Source: JAHJCW01 sp965369995 (GTDB lineage Bacteria; Fidelibacterota; Marinisomatia; Marinisomatales; JAHJCW01). Taken from it: a stretch of 64,000 bases of DNA. The position numbers and the translations under genes are program-made. Positions 33,915 to 43,547 of this stretch are shown one piece after another (position 1 is the stretch's first letter; each line of letters begins with the position of its first letter). Location of the stretch: positions 11,746 to 75,745 of the forward strand of contig CBDURO010000004.1 of the NCBI GenBank assembly GCA_965369995.1. The letters are read 5' to 3'. The notes beneath the pieces were generated by a model. The model did no database searches, was not told the origin of the DNA, and saw nothing but the letters and a program-made list of their open reading frames with translations.

Positions 33915-35206
33915 TATGGCTCCAATCTTGTTATTGTACGCGGAAACGGAATTGTTTCGCGAATGTGTTTAATCCCGCAAATCCATGCAACAGTTCTTTC
34001 TATACCTAGTCCAAATCCGGAATGTGGAACACTTCCATATATCCTTAAGTCAAGATACCATTTGAAAGGAGTCATTGGTAAGTCATGTTTTAATATACGT
34101 TTAACTAAGGTATCATGATTATCCTCACGCTGACCACCACCTACAATTTCTCCGTAACCTTCAGGTGCTAATACATCCATACCGAGTGCTAATTCTTCAT
34201 TGTCCGGTGCTCGTTTCATGTAAAAAGCTTTAATATCAGCCGGCCAACGATGTATTATAACAGGCTTATCAAACTGTTCTGCGATTACTGTTTCATCGGT
34301 TCCACCGAAATCGCTTCCATATTCAAAATCAACACCATTATCTTTTAATAATTTAGCCGCTTCATCATAAGTTAATCGAGGAAATGGTGCTTTAATTTTC
34401 TCTAATTTTGAAATATCTCTTTCAAGAAAATTCAACTCTTCTTTACTATTTTCAAGGCATTGCTCAACTATATAGACAATTAATTTTTCTGCCCATTCCA
34501 TATTTTCTTCGATATCGCAATAAGCAATTTCCGGTTCGAGCATCCAAAATTCCGTTAAATGTCTGCGAGTTTTAGATTTTTCAGCACGAAATGTCGGACC
34601 AAAAACATAAACTCTATTGAAAGCCATCGCTCCCGCTTCACCATACAATTGTCCGGTTTGCGATAAATAAGCCGTACGACCATAATAATCTACGTTAAAT
34701 AAACTTGTCGTTTCTTCCGCGGCATTAGCTGTTAGCATAGGCGCATCAAATAATACAAAATCATTATTATCAAAAAAGTCCCGTGACGCTTTTACAATTT
34801 GATGTCGTACTTTTAAAATTGCATGCTGTTTTTTTGAACGAATCCATAGATGTCTGTTATCCATTAAAAAAGCTGTACCGTGCTCCTTAGGTGTAATCGG
34901 ATATTCTTCGGCTATTTGATGTATTTCGATAGATTTTACGCCAAGTTCAACTCCTCCAACAGCTCGTTTCTCCAAACGAACGATTCCGGTTACTGTTACT
35001 GATGATTCTTGTGTTAATAATTCTTCTTTTTTAAATGTTTCTTCATCAACTTCGCTTTTCACAACAACGCATTGCAGCATTTCGGTACCGTCACGCAAAA
35101 TTAAAAACCATATTTTTCCGATTGAACGAACATTATATACCCAACCGTTTAAGGTAACTTCATTCCCATCATGTTTCTTTAAATCTTTTATAAATATTTT
35201 TTCCAT
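33914..35206 (-). CDS. asnS: Asparagine-tRNA ligase
   Basis: Class IIb aminoacyl-tRNA synthetase of 430 aa. The N-terminal OB fold (NGWVYNVRSIGKIWFLILRDG) binds the anticodon. The catalytic core shows motif 2 (FRAEKSKTRRHLTEFWMLEPE) and motif 3 (SGFGLGIERTVAWICG). AsnRS rather than AspRS or LysRS is chosen by the IGKIWFLILRDG and FRAEKSKTRRHLTEFW patterns. Its presence suggests direct charging of tRNA-Asn. It starts 26 bp after the lptE stop and overlaps the LOG gene by one base. Confidence 0.96.
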   Translation of the reverse strand: MEKIFIKDLKKHDGNEVTLNGWVYNVRSIGKIWFLILRDGTEMLQCVVVKSEVDEETFKKEELLTQESSVTVTGIVRLEKRAVGGVELGVKSIEIHQIAEEYPITPKEHGTAFLMDNRHLWIRSKKQHAILKVRHQIVKASRDFFDNNDFVLFDAPMLTANAAEETTSLFNVDYYGRTAYLSQTGQLYGEAGAMAFNRVYVFGPTFRAEKSKTRRHLTEFWMLEPEIAYCDIEENMEWAEKLIVYIVEQCLENSKEELNFLERDISKLEKIKAPFPRLTYDEAAKLLKDNGVDFEYGSDFGGTDETVIAEQFDKPVIIHRWPADIKAFYMKRAPDNEELALGMDVLAPEGYGEIVGGGQREDNHDTLVKRILKHDLPMTPFKWYLDLRIYGSVPHSGFGLGIERTVAWICGIKHIRETIPFPRTITRLEP

Positions 35207-35231
35207 ATCCTTTATTAACTCTATTTTTGTT

Positions 35232-35792
35232 TTACCAAGATGTTAGTATATTATTAACAATATCTTCGGCAATTTTTGTTATTGCAATTTTTGTAGCAAA
35301 TGAACGTGGTTCTCCGAATTCATCATCATCTTCTTCATCAATTTTACCGTCGCCATCATTATCGATTCCATCGGTGTTTATATCACCGGATAAACCATAG
35401 GCACCCCAACCTGAATATCTCTTTTTTAACAAATCAACATCATTATTAACATCATTCCAAGTAATATCCATAGTTATATTAATTCGGTATTCCGATACAG
35501 CTTCTTCGCTGCTAAAAGTGTATGGAGCATCTTCCAAACTTATTATCGTACCTCGTAAGATTGAATCGGCATTACCCTCATCTACAATACGCAATATATT
35601 TTCTTCATTGAATACCTCAATAATATTGTCAGTAATACTTTCGGCAATCCCGAATTCTGCAGTCTGATTATTAACTAAAGGTATGGCAATACTTTTGATA
35701 TGCGGAGGAATTGAACCGGCCATTGAATAAAAACCGCATCCAGCAATCATGAAAACTGATAATATCAAAATAGTATAAATTATTCTCTTCAA
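35232..35792 (-). CDS. lptE: LPS assembly lipoprotein LptE with Asp-rich insertion
   Basis: A 186-aa predicted outer-membrane lipoprotein that plugs LptD during lipopolysaccharide export. The lipobox MIAGC (Cys19) is followed by GFYSMAGSIPPHIKSIAIPL and NQTAEFGIAESITDNI, the LptE core. Unusual is residues 137-157, GDINTDGIDNDGDGKIDEE, a thrombospondin-type-3/EF-hand-like calcium loop (DxDxDGxID). The start is a TTG with AAGGA about eight bases upstream, overlapping the regulator gene's end region. LptE in an FCB genome implies a lipopolysaccharide outer membrane. Confidence 0.85.
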   Translation of the reverse strand: MKRIIYTILILSVFMIAGCGFYSMAGSIPPHIKSIAIPLVNNQTAEFGIAESITDNIIEVFNEENILRIVDEGNADSILRGTIISLEDAPYTFSSEEAVSEYRINITMDITWNDVNNDVDLLKKRYSGWGAYGLSGDINTDGIDNDGDGKIDEEDDDEFGEPRSFATKIAITKIAEDIVNNILTSW

Positions 35793-35793
35793 A

Positions 35794-36987
35794 TCATTTC
35801 CTTTTAATTTTTGGTTCTAATCCGTATTCGGTAATTTTACGATATAGTGTTCTTTCGCTCATTCCTAATGATTGCGCAGCAGCACGTCTATTATTATTAA
35901 AATATTTTAACGTTCTTTCAATGGCCTCTTGGTTTATTTCCTCAAGTTTAAATTCGCCAATAGCATCCAATCTAATTAAATTATTGGTATGATCACTGAT
36001 TTTCAAATCATCCTGAGTTCTAAGATGCGGTAAATATTGAATATCATTTTGGGGATGTTGTAATTCAGCATTCATCATTCCTTTAATATCTTCCACATCT
36101 TGCCGTAATAATAATAATTGCCTTAATATTAATTCCCGTTCCGCTCTTTCAGGAGATTGATCTAAAATTACCGGTAATTTCTGATTAAACTCAATCGTTG
36201 GTAAAACCGGTTCCAAATGATGTTCGATCATTTCTTGAGTTATTCGTTCACCTTTCTCTAAAACGATAATTTTTTCAACAAAATTTTTAAGTTCCCGAAC
36301 ATTTCCTGGCCAATCATATTGTTTCATTAAACGGATTGCTTCGGGCATAAAACCGCGATAGGCAATATCATTATTTCTTGTGAATTGTAAAGCGAATCGT
36401 TCTACAAGGTAGAATAAATCTTCTATTCTTCTACGAAGAGCGGGAACATTAATTGTGACAGTCTTTAATCGATAATACAGGTCTTGACGGAATTCCCCTC
36501 TTCTAACTAATTCGCCCAAATCTTTATTTGTAGCTGCTATCACTCTAACATCTGAATAAAGAGTTTTCGAATCACCAACTCTCATAAATTCACCGGTTTC
36601 TATGACTCTTAATAATTTTACCTGAGTTTCAAGAGGAGTTTCGCCGATTTCATCAAGGAATATTGTACCTTTATGAGCAGATTCAAAATACCCTTTTCTA
36701 TCACTTTCAGCACCTGTGTACGCTCCTTTTTTATGTCCGAATAACTCACTTTCGATTATACCTGCGGGAATTGCACCACAATTTACGGTAACCAATTCTT
36801 TATTTGTTCGCTTGCTCACAGAATGCAGAGCTTTTGCTACCATCTCCTTGCCAACACCGGAGTCTCCGGTAATCAACACGGAAATATCAACAGGACCCAC
36901 TTGGGCTATCATTTCAATTACTTGTTTGATAGTATCAGAATTCCCGATAATCCCGGATTGCTTTTGTAATTTATTTATATCAATCAT
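35794..36987 (-). CDS. Sigma-54-dependent transcriptional activator lacking a receiver
   Basis: A 397-aa activator. It begins almost directly with the AAA+ domain: Walker A GDSGVGKEMVAKALH, the sigma-54 loop GAYTGA (usually GAFTGA; tyrosine is a tolerated variant), Walker B GTIFLDEIGE and the arginine finger region RQDLYYRL. A C-terminal Fis-type helix-turn-helix follows (NNRRAAAQSLGMSERTLYRKI). There is no phosphorylatable receiver, so control is by another signal or partner. It precedes lptE by one base, as in some FCB genomes, and may act on envelope genes. Its targets are unknown. Confidence 0.93.
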   Translation of the reverse strand: MIDINKLQKQSGIIGNSDTIKQVIEMIAQVGPVDISVLITGDSGVGKEMVAKALHSVSKRTNKELVTVNCGAIPAGIIESELFGHKKGAYTGAESDRKGYFESAHKGTIFLDEIGETPLETQVKLLRVIETGEFMRVGDSKTLYSDVRVIAATNKDLGELVRRGEFRQDLYYRLKTVTINVPALRRRIEDLFYLVERFALQFTRNNDIAYRGFMPEAIRLMKQYDWPGNVRELKNFVEKIIVLEKGERITQEMIEHHLEPVLPTIEFNQKLPVILDQSPERAERELILRQLLLLRQDVEDIKGMMNAELQHPQNDIQYLPHLRTQDDLKISDHTNNLIRLDAIGEFKLEEINQEAIERTLKYFNNNRRAAAQSLGMSERTLYRKITEYGLEPKIKRK

Positions 36988-37016
36988 TATTTTATTTACT
37001 TATTACGTATTACTAA

Positions 37017-37994
37017 TTACTCCTCACCGTTTTTATATATATTCCACATGGATTCCAAAATCGTCTCTAAATCTGAGTATTTTGCTTCCCAATTAAGTAT
37101 TTTATTCGCTTTAGTAAAACTAGCCACAACTGTATCCGGGTCACCTTCTCGACGACCAATAATTTCATATGGAATATCTTTTCCGGTTATTTCTATTGCT
37201 TTATTAATTGCCTCCAAAACAGAGTATCCTCGTTCAGTAGATAGATTAACAATTAAATTTTTCTCATTCTCCATAAGATATTTTAATGCTAAAACGTGAG
37301 CCACAGCCAAGTCATTTACATGAATATAATCTCTCACGCCGGTACCATCGATTGTATCGTAATCATTACCGTAAACTTGGACTTTATCACGCATTCCGCT
37401 TGCCGTTTCCATGATAATCGGTAATAAATTATTCGGATTATTTTCCTTTCCGGTAATCCGACCTTTTACATCGTAACCGGCAGCATTAAAATACCGCAAA
37501 GCTACATAATTCAATCCTTTTAATTGACTGTACCACTTTAGGTTATCTTCAACAAATACTTTTGTATAACCGTAATAATTCGAAGGATTTATCGGATGTT
37601 TTTCATCCATCGGAAGATAACTTGGGAAACCATAAACAGCAGCAGTTGAAGAAAACACAAAATTCTTGATACCGGCATCGGTAACTGCATTTAATAAATT
37701 CATAGAACCTAAAATATTATTTTCAGCATATTTTTCCGGTTTTACCATTGATTCACCGGCAGCTTTCCATGCTGCGAGATGAATAACAGCATCAAAGTTT
37801 TTATTATTTAAAGCTTTAGATAGTTGTTGCTTGTCTAAAGTTGAATCAAGTACAAAATCTGCTCTTTTATCAATATTTTCTTCTCTACCTAGAGACATAT
37901 CATCATAAATAGTGACTTCATGTCCTGCGTCGCATAATTCATATACTACGTGCGAACCAATATATCCGGCTCCGCCTGTTACAAATATTTTCAT
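37017..37994 (-). CDS. galE: UDP-glucose 4-epimerase
   Basis: NAD+-dependent short-chain-type epimerase of 325 aa interconverting UDP-glucose and UDP-galactose (or the N-acetyl forms). The Rossmann motif VTGGAGYIGSH, the catalytic Ser-Tyr-Lys (FSSTAAVYG, then NYYGYTK) and the substrate-side ALRYFNAAGYD region are intact. Length is close to the family value. It probably feeds galactose residues into lipopolysaccharide or exopolysaccharide. It lies 29 bp from the activator gene and 39 bp from uvrB. Confidence 0.95.
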   Translation of the reverse strand: MKIFVTGGAGYIGSHVVYELCDAGHEVTIYDDMSLGREENIDKRADFVLDSTLDKQQLSKALNNKNFDAVIHLAAWKAAGESMVKPEKYAENNILGSMNLLNAVTDAGIKNFVFSSTAAVYGFPSYLPMDEKHPINPSNYYGYTKVFVEDNLKWYSQLKGLNYVALRYFNAAGYDVKGRITGKENNPNNLLPIIMETASGMRDKVQVYGNDYDTIDGTGVRDYIHVNDLAVAHVLALKYLMENEKNLIVNLSTERGYSVLEAINKAIEITGKDIPYEIIGRREGDPDTVVASFTKANKILNWEAKYSDLETILESMWNIYKNGEE

Positions 37995-38033
37995 TTACAA
38001 TTCCATAAATCTTAATGTTTTATACTATATTTC

Positions 38034-40037
38034 CTAACCAAATTTAGTACCAAGTTCTTTTTCAAGTTTAGTTATTTCATCCCTCAAAGAAGCGGCTTTT
38101 TCAAATTCTAATTTCTCAGCGGCGTCTAACATTTCTCGCCGCATCATTTCTAAGGCAGCTTGCTTATCCAATAAATCAAAATCGCTGCCGCTTCTTTTCG
38201 ACTTATATTCAAATTCCTCTATTCGGTAGGCATCGGCTACGGCGGTAGTGTGCATCACATCTTCTACCGATTTGTATATTGATTTCGGAGTAATCTTATG
38301 CAATTTATTGTATTCCTGTTGGATTGTCCGTCGTCTTGCTGTTTCGTCAATCAGATATTCCATTGCTTCCGTAACTCTATCTCCATACAAAATTACTTTA
38401 CCTCCAATATTACGCGATGCTCTTCCGGCAACCTGCATTAATGAGCTCTTAGATCGTAAAAACCCCTGTTTATCAGCATCTAATACCGCTACTAGCGATA
38501 CCTCCGGCAAATCCAAGCCTTCCCGCAACAGATTGATTCCAACAAGCACATCAAACTCACCTAACCGTAAATCACGTAAAATCTTCACACGCTCAATAGA
38601 TTTTACCTCTGAATGTAAATATTTTACTCTAAGATTCATACCTCGCAAGTATTCAGTTAAATCCTCCGACATACGTTTTGTTAATGTTGTAATTAGAGTA
38701 CGTTCCTGCTTGGTTACGCGTTTACGGATTTCTCCAATTAAATCATCAATTTGTCCTTTGGTTCCTCGAACTTCTACCTCAGAATCAATCAAACCCGTAG
38801 GACGTATTATTTGCTCAACTATAACACCATTACTAAGTTCCAGTTCTGTATCAGCCGGAGTAGCGGAAGCAAATATTATCTGATTTTGCAATGGTAAAAA
38901 TTCGTCAATTTTTAAGGGGCGATTATCCAAAGCACTTGGTAATCTAAATCCATAATCCACTAAAACTTCCTTACGTTTCCTATCTCCGTTATACATTCCC
39001 CTAATTTGTGGTAATGACACATGCGATTCATCCAAAATTGTAATAAAATTCTTCGGGAAAAAATCGATTAACGTCCAAGGTCTTTCACCCGGTTTCCGAT
39101 TTGCAAAATAGCGTGAGTAATTTTCAATTCCGGAACAATAACCGACTTCACGCATCATTTCTAAATCGAAATTTGTTCTCTGTTCAATCCGTTGCGCTTC
39201 GAGTAATTTACCTTGTGATTGCAGTTCTTGAAGTCTGTCTTTTAATTCCAATTTGATTTCACCAATCGCTTTTAAAACCGTATCTCTTTCAGTAACAAAA
39301 TGTTTGGCAGGGAATATTGCTGCAGAGTTCATTTCTCTCACAATTTCACCGGTAATTGGATCAAATGATGAAATATTATCTATTTCGGAACCAAATAATT
39401 CAATTCGTAAACATGTATCAGTATAAGCTGGATATAATTCAATTACATCTCCTCTAACACGGAAATTTCCGCGCTCCAAAACCATATCATTCCTGACATA
39501 GAAAATGTTAATTAATTGTGATAATAATGAACGTCGTTCAATTGATTTACCTTTTTTCAATTTAACTACATTTTTTTCGTAATCGCTAGGTGACCCGATA
39601 CCATAAATACACGAAACCGAACTGACTACTATAACATCTTTCCGTTCAATTAAGGAACTTGTGGTTTTCAAGCGTAATTTGTCAATTTCATCGTTCATCG
39701 AAAAATCTTTTTCGATAAATGTATCGGTCACAGGTAAATAGGCTTCCGGCTGATAATAATCATAATAACTGATAAAATATTCTACTGCATTATCTGGAAA
39801 AAGCGTTTTGAATTCTCCATATAGTTGAGCAGCCAAAGTTTTATTATGCGAAATAATTAAAGTCGGTCTTTGTACTTTTTCGATAACTTTGGCAATTGTA
39901 TAAGTTTTTCCAGAACCCGTCACACCAAGTAGAGTTTGATGTTTAGTACCTTGCTTTAATCCGTCTACTAACTCATTAATTGCGGAAGGTTGATCACCGC
40001 TTGGCTCATAATTGGAACGTACTTTAAACTCTGCCAT
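38034..40037 (-). CDS. uvrB: Excinuclease ABC subunit B
   Basis: DNA-damage recognition helicase of nucleotide excision repair, 667 aa. Seen are Walker A GVTGSGKTYT, the beta-hairpin region SYYDYYQPEAYLPVTDTFIEKD, DESH box (ILDESHVSLPQIRGMYNGD), motif VI (QVAGRASRNIGGKVILYGD) and a C-terminal UvrC-binding UVR motif (LEFEKAASLRDEI). Length is the usual one. It is transcribed divergently from rpsT with a 160-bp AT-rich gap. No LexA box was identified. Confidence 0.98.
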   Translation of the reverse strand: MAEFKVRSNYEPSGDQPSAINELVDGLKQGTKHQTLLGVTGSGKTYTIAKVIEKVQRPTLIISHNKTLAAQLYGEFKTLFPDNAVEYFISYYDYYQPEAYLPVTDTFIEKDFSMNDEIDKLRLKTTSSLIERKDVIVVSSVSCIYGIGSPSDYEKNVVKLKKGKSIERRSLLSQLINIFYVRNDMVLERGNFRVRGDVIELYPAYTDTCLRIELFGSEIDNISSFDPITGEIVREMNSAAIFPAKHFVTERDTVLKAIGEIKLELKDRLQELQSQGKLLEAQRIEQRTNFDLEMMREVGYCSGIENYSRYFANRKPGERPWTLIDFFPKNFITILDESHVSLPQIRGMYNGDRKRKEVLVDYGFRLPSALDNRPLKIDEFLPLQNQIIFASATPADTELELSNGVIVEQIIRPTGLIDSEVEVRGTKGQIDDLIGEIRKRVTKQERTLITTLTKRMSEDLTEYLRGMNLRVKYLHSEVKSIERVKILRDLRLGEFDVLVGINLLREGLDLPEVSLVAVLDADKQGFLRSKSSLMQVAGRASRNIGGKVILYGDRVTEAMEYLIDETARRRTIQQEYNKLHKITPKSIYKSVEDVMHTTAVADAYRIEEFEYKSKRSGSDFDLLDKQAALEMMRREMLDAAEKLEFEKAASLRDEITKLEKELGTKFG

Positions 40038-40197
40038 AATGGCTAAAATTACGTCGATACATCAATTTAGGTCAATGGCAGAGAATATTAATTGCATATA
40101 CTTAAATGCATTACTAAATAAAACTATGATAGACATTGACTTATACAAAATATCAAAATAATTTCTCGCCCTAAATAAAAAGGAATATTAATACTTA

Positions 40198-40455
40198 ATG
40201 GATAGACACGCACAACAAATTAAACGCGAACGACAAGATAAAGCCCGTGGTGAAATAAACTCACGCAACAGATCAAAAATGCGTACACTTATTAAAAAGG
40301 TTTTAGCAACAAAAGATCAAAAGAAAGCCGAAAGTTTTTATAAAGAGACTGTTAGCTTTATTGATAAAATGGCTTCGAAAAATTTAATTCATAAAAAAAC
40401 AGCCGGACGTCGCAAAGCTTTAATTACCCGCCATTTAAATTCAATTACAAAGTAA
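40198..40455 (+). CDS. rpsT: 30S ribosomal protein S20
   Basis: An 85-aa highly basic helical protein of the small subunit that binds 16S rRNA. The pattern of conserved lysines and arginines (QIKRERQDKARGEINSRNRSKMRTLIKK) followed by KGVIHKKTAGRRKALITRHL-like C-terminus is diagnostic (here ASKNLIHKKTAGRRKALI). It is a single gene, divergent from uvrB and converging with guaB. Autoregulation by S20 is known in enterics; nothing in the sequence tests it here. Confidence 0.96.
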   Translation: MDRHAQQIKRERQDKARGEINSRNRSKMRTLIKKVLATKDQKKAESFYKETVSFIDKMASKNLIHKKTAGRRKALITRHLNSITK

Positions 40456-40480
40456 TCATTTAATATTATTTATAATTGAT

Positions 40481-41950
40481 CTAATTATCTGACACTTGAT
40501 AATTAGGCGATTCTTTTACTATTCGCACTTCGTGGGGATGGCTTTCTTTAATTCCTGCTGCTGAAATTTGTATAAATTTTGAATTTTTACCAAATTCCTT
40601 AATAGTTTTTACACCACAATATCCCATAGACGACCTAACGCCACCTAATAATTGATGAATCGCATTACTGACAGCACCTCTGTAAGGAACCATCCCTTCA
40701 ATTCCTTCCGGAACTAATTTGGTTGCTTCCGTCCCTTCTTGGAAATATCTATCACCACTGCCCTGGCTCATAGCACCTAAAGAACCCATTCCGCGATACG
40801 CTTTGTATTGTCTCCCTTCGTATAAAATTGATTCACCGGGGCTTTCCTCCATTCCGGCTAACAAACTGCCTAGCATTACTACGTCAGCACCGGCTGCTAT
40901 CGCTTTAGCGATGTCACCACTATATCGAATACCACCATCCGCGATCACTGGAATATTATGTTTTCTTGCTTCATCAACTCCGTCCATTATTGCTGAAAGC
41001 TGCGGAACGCCGACCCCTGCAATTACTCTCGTTGTGCAACTTGCACCCGCTCCAATACCAATTTTTACGGAATCTACACCACTATCGATTAATGCTTTAG
41101 TGCCATCAGCTGTGGCAACATTCCCAACAATTAAATCGGTATTTCCAATCTTAGATTTAATTGTTTCAACGGTGTTTAACACTCCTTTGGAATGACCATG
41201 CGCAGTATCAATGACAATAGCATCAACTTCAGCTTGACTCAATGCTACTGCACGTTCAATGGCATCTTTGCCAACGCCTACTGCCGCCGCAACCCGCAAT
41301 CTTCCACTTTTATCTTTACATGAATTAGGAAACTCTTCCTTTTTCTGAATATCTTTTACAGTTATTAATCCAACTAACTCGCCATTTTTATCTACTACCA
41401 ATAATTTCTCGATTCGGTATTTTTGTAATATTTCTTTTGCTTTTTCCAGTGTCGTCCCAATCGGAACAGTGATCAAATTTTCAGACGTCATCCTTTCAGT
41501 TACCAATAGTGAAAGGTCATCTTCAAATCTGATATCCCTATTAGTTAGAATACCTTTTAATTTCTTTCCATCGATCACAGGAAGTCCGCTGATTCTATAT
41601 TTAGCCATTAAAGCTTTTGCTTCACCAATTGATTTATCCATATCTAAAGTGATTGGATTCATAATCATTCCACTTTCCGACCGCTTAACAATATCAACCA
41701 TCTCTACTTGACGTGCTATACTTAAATTCTTGTGAATCACTCCCATTCCACCAGCACGCGCTAAAGCGATTGCCATTGCTGATTCCGTTACGGTATCCAT
41801 TGCAGCGCTTAAAATTGGAATATTTAACGAAATTGATTTTGTTAATCGAGTAGATAGATCAACACCTCGAGGAAGTATTGATGATTTCTGCGGAACAAGT
41901 AAAACATCATCAAAAGTTAACGAATATTTAAATGGGGGACGATTACTCAT
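40481..41950 (-). CDS. guaB: Inosine-5'-monophosphate dehydrogenase
   Basis: Cytosolic enzyme of 489 aa that oxidises IMP to XMP, the committed step to GMP. Residues about 90-205 form two CBS domains (KYRISGLPVIDGKKLKGI, KYRIEKLLVVDKNGELVGLI) that bind adenine nucleotides. The TIM barrel has the active-site loop GIGAGASCTTRVIAGVG with its catalytic cysteine, the flap YRGMGSLGAMSQGSGDRYF and the GAVSNAIHQLLGGVRSSMGY end. It lies 7 bp downstream of hutH. Confidence 0.97.
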   Translation of the reverse strand: MSNRPPFKYSLTFDDVLLVPQKSSILPRGVDLSTRLTKSISLNIPILSAAMDTVTESAMAIALARAGGMGVIHKNLSIARQVEMVDIVKRSESGMIMNPITLDMDKSIGEAKALMAKYRISGLPVIDGKKLKGILTNRDIRFEDDLSLLVTERMTSENLITVPIGTTLEKAKEILQKYRIEKLLVVDKNGELVGLITVKDIQKKEEFPNSCKDKSGRLRVAAAVGVGKDAIERAVALSQAEVDAIVIDTAHGHSKGVLNTVETIKSKIGNTDLIVGNVATADGTKALIDSGVDSVKIGIGAGASCTTRVIAGVGVPQLSAIMDGVDEARKHNIPVIADGGIRYSGDIAKAIAAGADVVMLGSLLAGMEESPGESILYEGRQYKAYRGMGSLGAMSQGSGDRYFQEGTEATKLVPEGIEGMVPYRGAVSNAIHQLLGGVRSSMGYCGVKTIKEFGKNSKFIQISAAGIKESHPHEVRIVKESPNYQVSDN

Positions 41951-41957
41951 ATAATAT

Positions 41958-43484
41958 TTATTTTAATGATACATTATTTAATACAGACTTTACAATTTTA
42001 CCGGAACAAATTAATTCAGCAATTACTTCTAAATCTTTACTATAGGGATGATCACCCTGTTGCATTTTGACATGTCTTTTTAACAGGTTTAGTACAGGTT
42101 TAGTGCCAATACCGGAATTTAATTTTTTATGAAATAATATTGATGCGCGAGCCGCAACTAATAATTCTGCTGCCAAAATATAGGTTACATTCTCAATAAT
42201 TCGTAATGTTTTCCTTCCTGCCCATGGTGCCATACTAACAATATCTTCTTGTCCGGCTGAAGTCGAAATTGAATCAACACTCGCTGGATGAGCTAATGTT
42301 TTATTTTCCGATGCTAAAGCGGCAGCGGTAACATGAACTATCATACATCCTGATTCTATGCCCGGTTGGCTCACAACAAAAGGAGGAATAGATGGTTCAA
42401 TTCCTTTCATAAAATAATTAATCCGCCTTTCCGAAATGGCACCTATTTCACTTATTGCAATTGCAAGATTATCCATCGCTTGAGCGACATATTCAGCATG
42501 AAAATGACCCGAACTGTATACTGAGCCATCTGGCAATATTAACGGATTATCGCTTACACTATTGATTTCATGTTCGATTATTTGTTTAGAATTTTGATAG
42601 GATTCACGACTGGCACCGTGTATATGTGGAATACAGCGAATACTATAAGGATCTTGAACTTTTTCACAATTATTATGTGATGCAACTATTTCACTACTTT
42701 TAAGCAAATCCCAAATATTTTTTGCTACTAATTGTTGCCCTTTATGATCCTTTAATTTGTGGATACTCGCTTTAAACACTTGACGAGATGATAAACTTGC
42801 TTCTACGGATAATGCACCAACAATATCTGCAGTAAGAAATAAATTTTGAGCAGCGTTCAATGCTTTTACCGCAAATGCTGTAGATACTTGAGTCCCATTG
42901 ATCAAACTCAGTCCTTCTTTTGGATGCAATATCAATGGTTCTAATCCAATTTCTTTTAAGGCAAGCATACCTGGAATAATTCGATCTCGAAAATGTACCT
43001 CTCCCTCACCAATTAATGCTAAAGCCATGTGCGCCATTGGAGCAAGATCACCGCTCGCCCCAACCGACCCTTTTCGCGGAATTACAGGTAATAGATCATG
43101 ATTTAAAAATTTAACGATTTGGTCGGCTACAGCTTTACGAATTCCACTCACACCTTTTGCATAAGTCAATAATTTTAAAAACATTATTATCCTGACTAAG
43201 CCAAATTCTATCGGTTTACCGATTCCAACAGCGTGACTTTGAATTAAATTCAATTGTAGCTGCATTTGATCTTTTGTATCAATTGAAACCTGACTTAATT
43301 TTCCAAAACCGGTATTCACACCATAAATCTTTACATTCTTCTTCAGTAAATCAGTAAAAATACGATGGGAATCATTAATGGATTTTTTAACTTGAGTGGT
43401 TAAGCGAACTCTGACAGGATGTTCTAAGAATTGTTTAAAATCCTCAATAGAATACTTCTTGTGCGCAACGGGTATGGTAGACAT
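41958..43484 (-). CDS. hutH: Histidine ammonia-lyase
   Basis: Cytosolic lyase of 508 aa that deaminates histidine to urocanate. The MIO-forming Ala-Ser-Gly is in GSVGASGDLAPMAHMAL, and the NTGFGKLS motif is present. The residues after it (LIQSHAVG) carry the Ser-His pair typical of histidine rather than tyrosine or phenylalanine ammonia-lyases. Length matches the family. Other histidine-degradation genes (hutU, hutI) are not in this window, so the pathway may be dispersed. Confidence 0.93.
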   Translation of the reverse strand: MSTIPVAHKKYSIEDFKQFLEHPVRVRLTTQVKKSINDSHRIFTDLLKKNVKIYGVNTGFGKLSQVSIDTKDQMQLQLNLIQSHAVGIGKPIEFGLVRIIMFLKLLTYAKGVSGIRKAVADQIVKFLNHDLLPVIPRKGSVGASGDLAPMAHMALALIGEGEVHFRDRIIPGMLALKEIGLEPLILHPKEGLSLINGTQVSTAFAVKALNAAQNLFLTADIVGALSVEASLSSRQVFKASIHKLKDHKGQQLVAKNIWDLLKSSEIVASHNNCEKVQDPYSIRCIPHIHGASRESYQNSKQIIEHEINSVSDNPLILPDGSVYSSGHFHAEYVAQAMDNLAIAISEIGAISERRINYFMKGIEPSIPPFVVSQPGIESGCMIVHVTAAALASENKTLAHPASVDSISTSAGQEDIVSMAPWAGRKTLRIIENVTYILAAELLVAARASILFHKKLNSGIGTKPVLNLLKRHVKMQQGDHPYSKDLEVIAELICSGKIVKSVLNNVSLK

Positions 43485-43547
43485 AGATAAATTTATGATA
43501 TTAATCCATTATTGTACAACTTTGGAAATTGCGAATAATAATGTATT

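Noticed and set aside
38248..38883. 211-aa plus-strand frame over uvrB
   Set aside because: Antisense shadow of uvrB, with composition expected from the reverse strand.
40719..41195. 158-aa plus-strand frame over guaB
   Set aside because: Antisense shadow of guaB; unrelated to any family.
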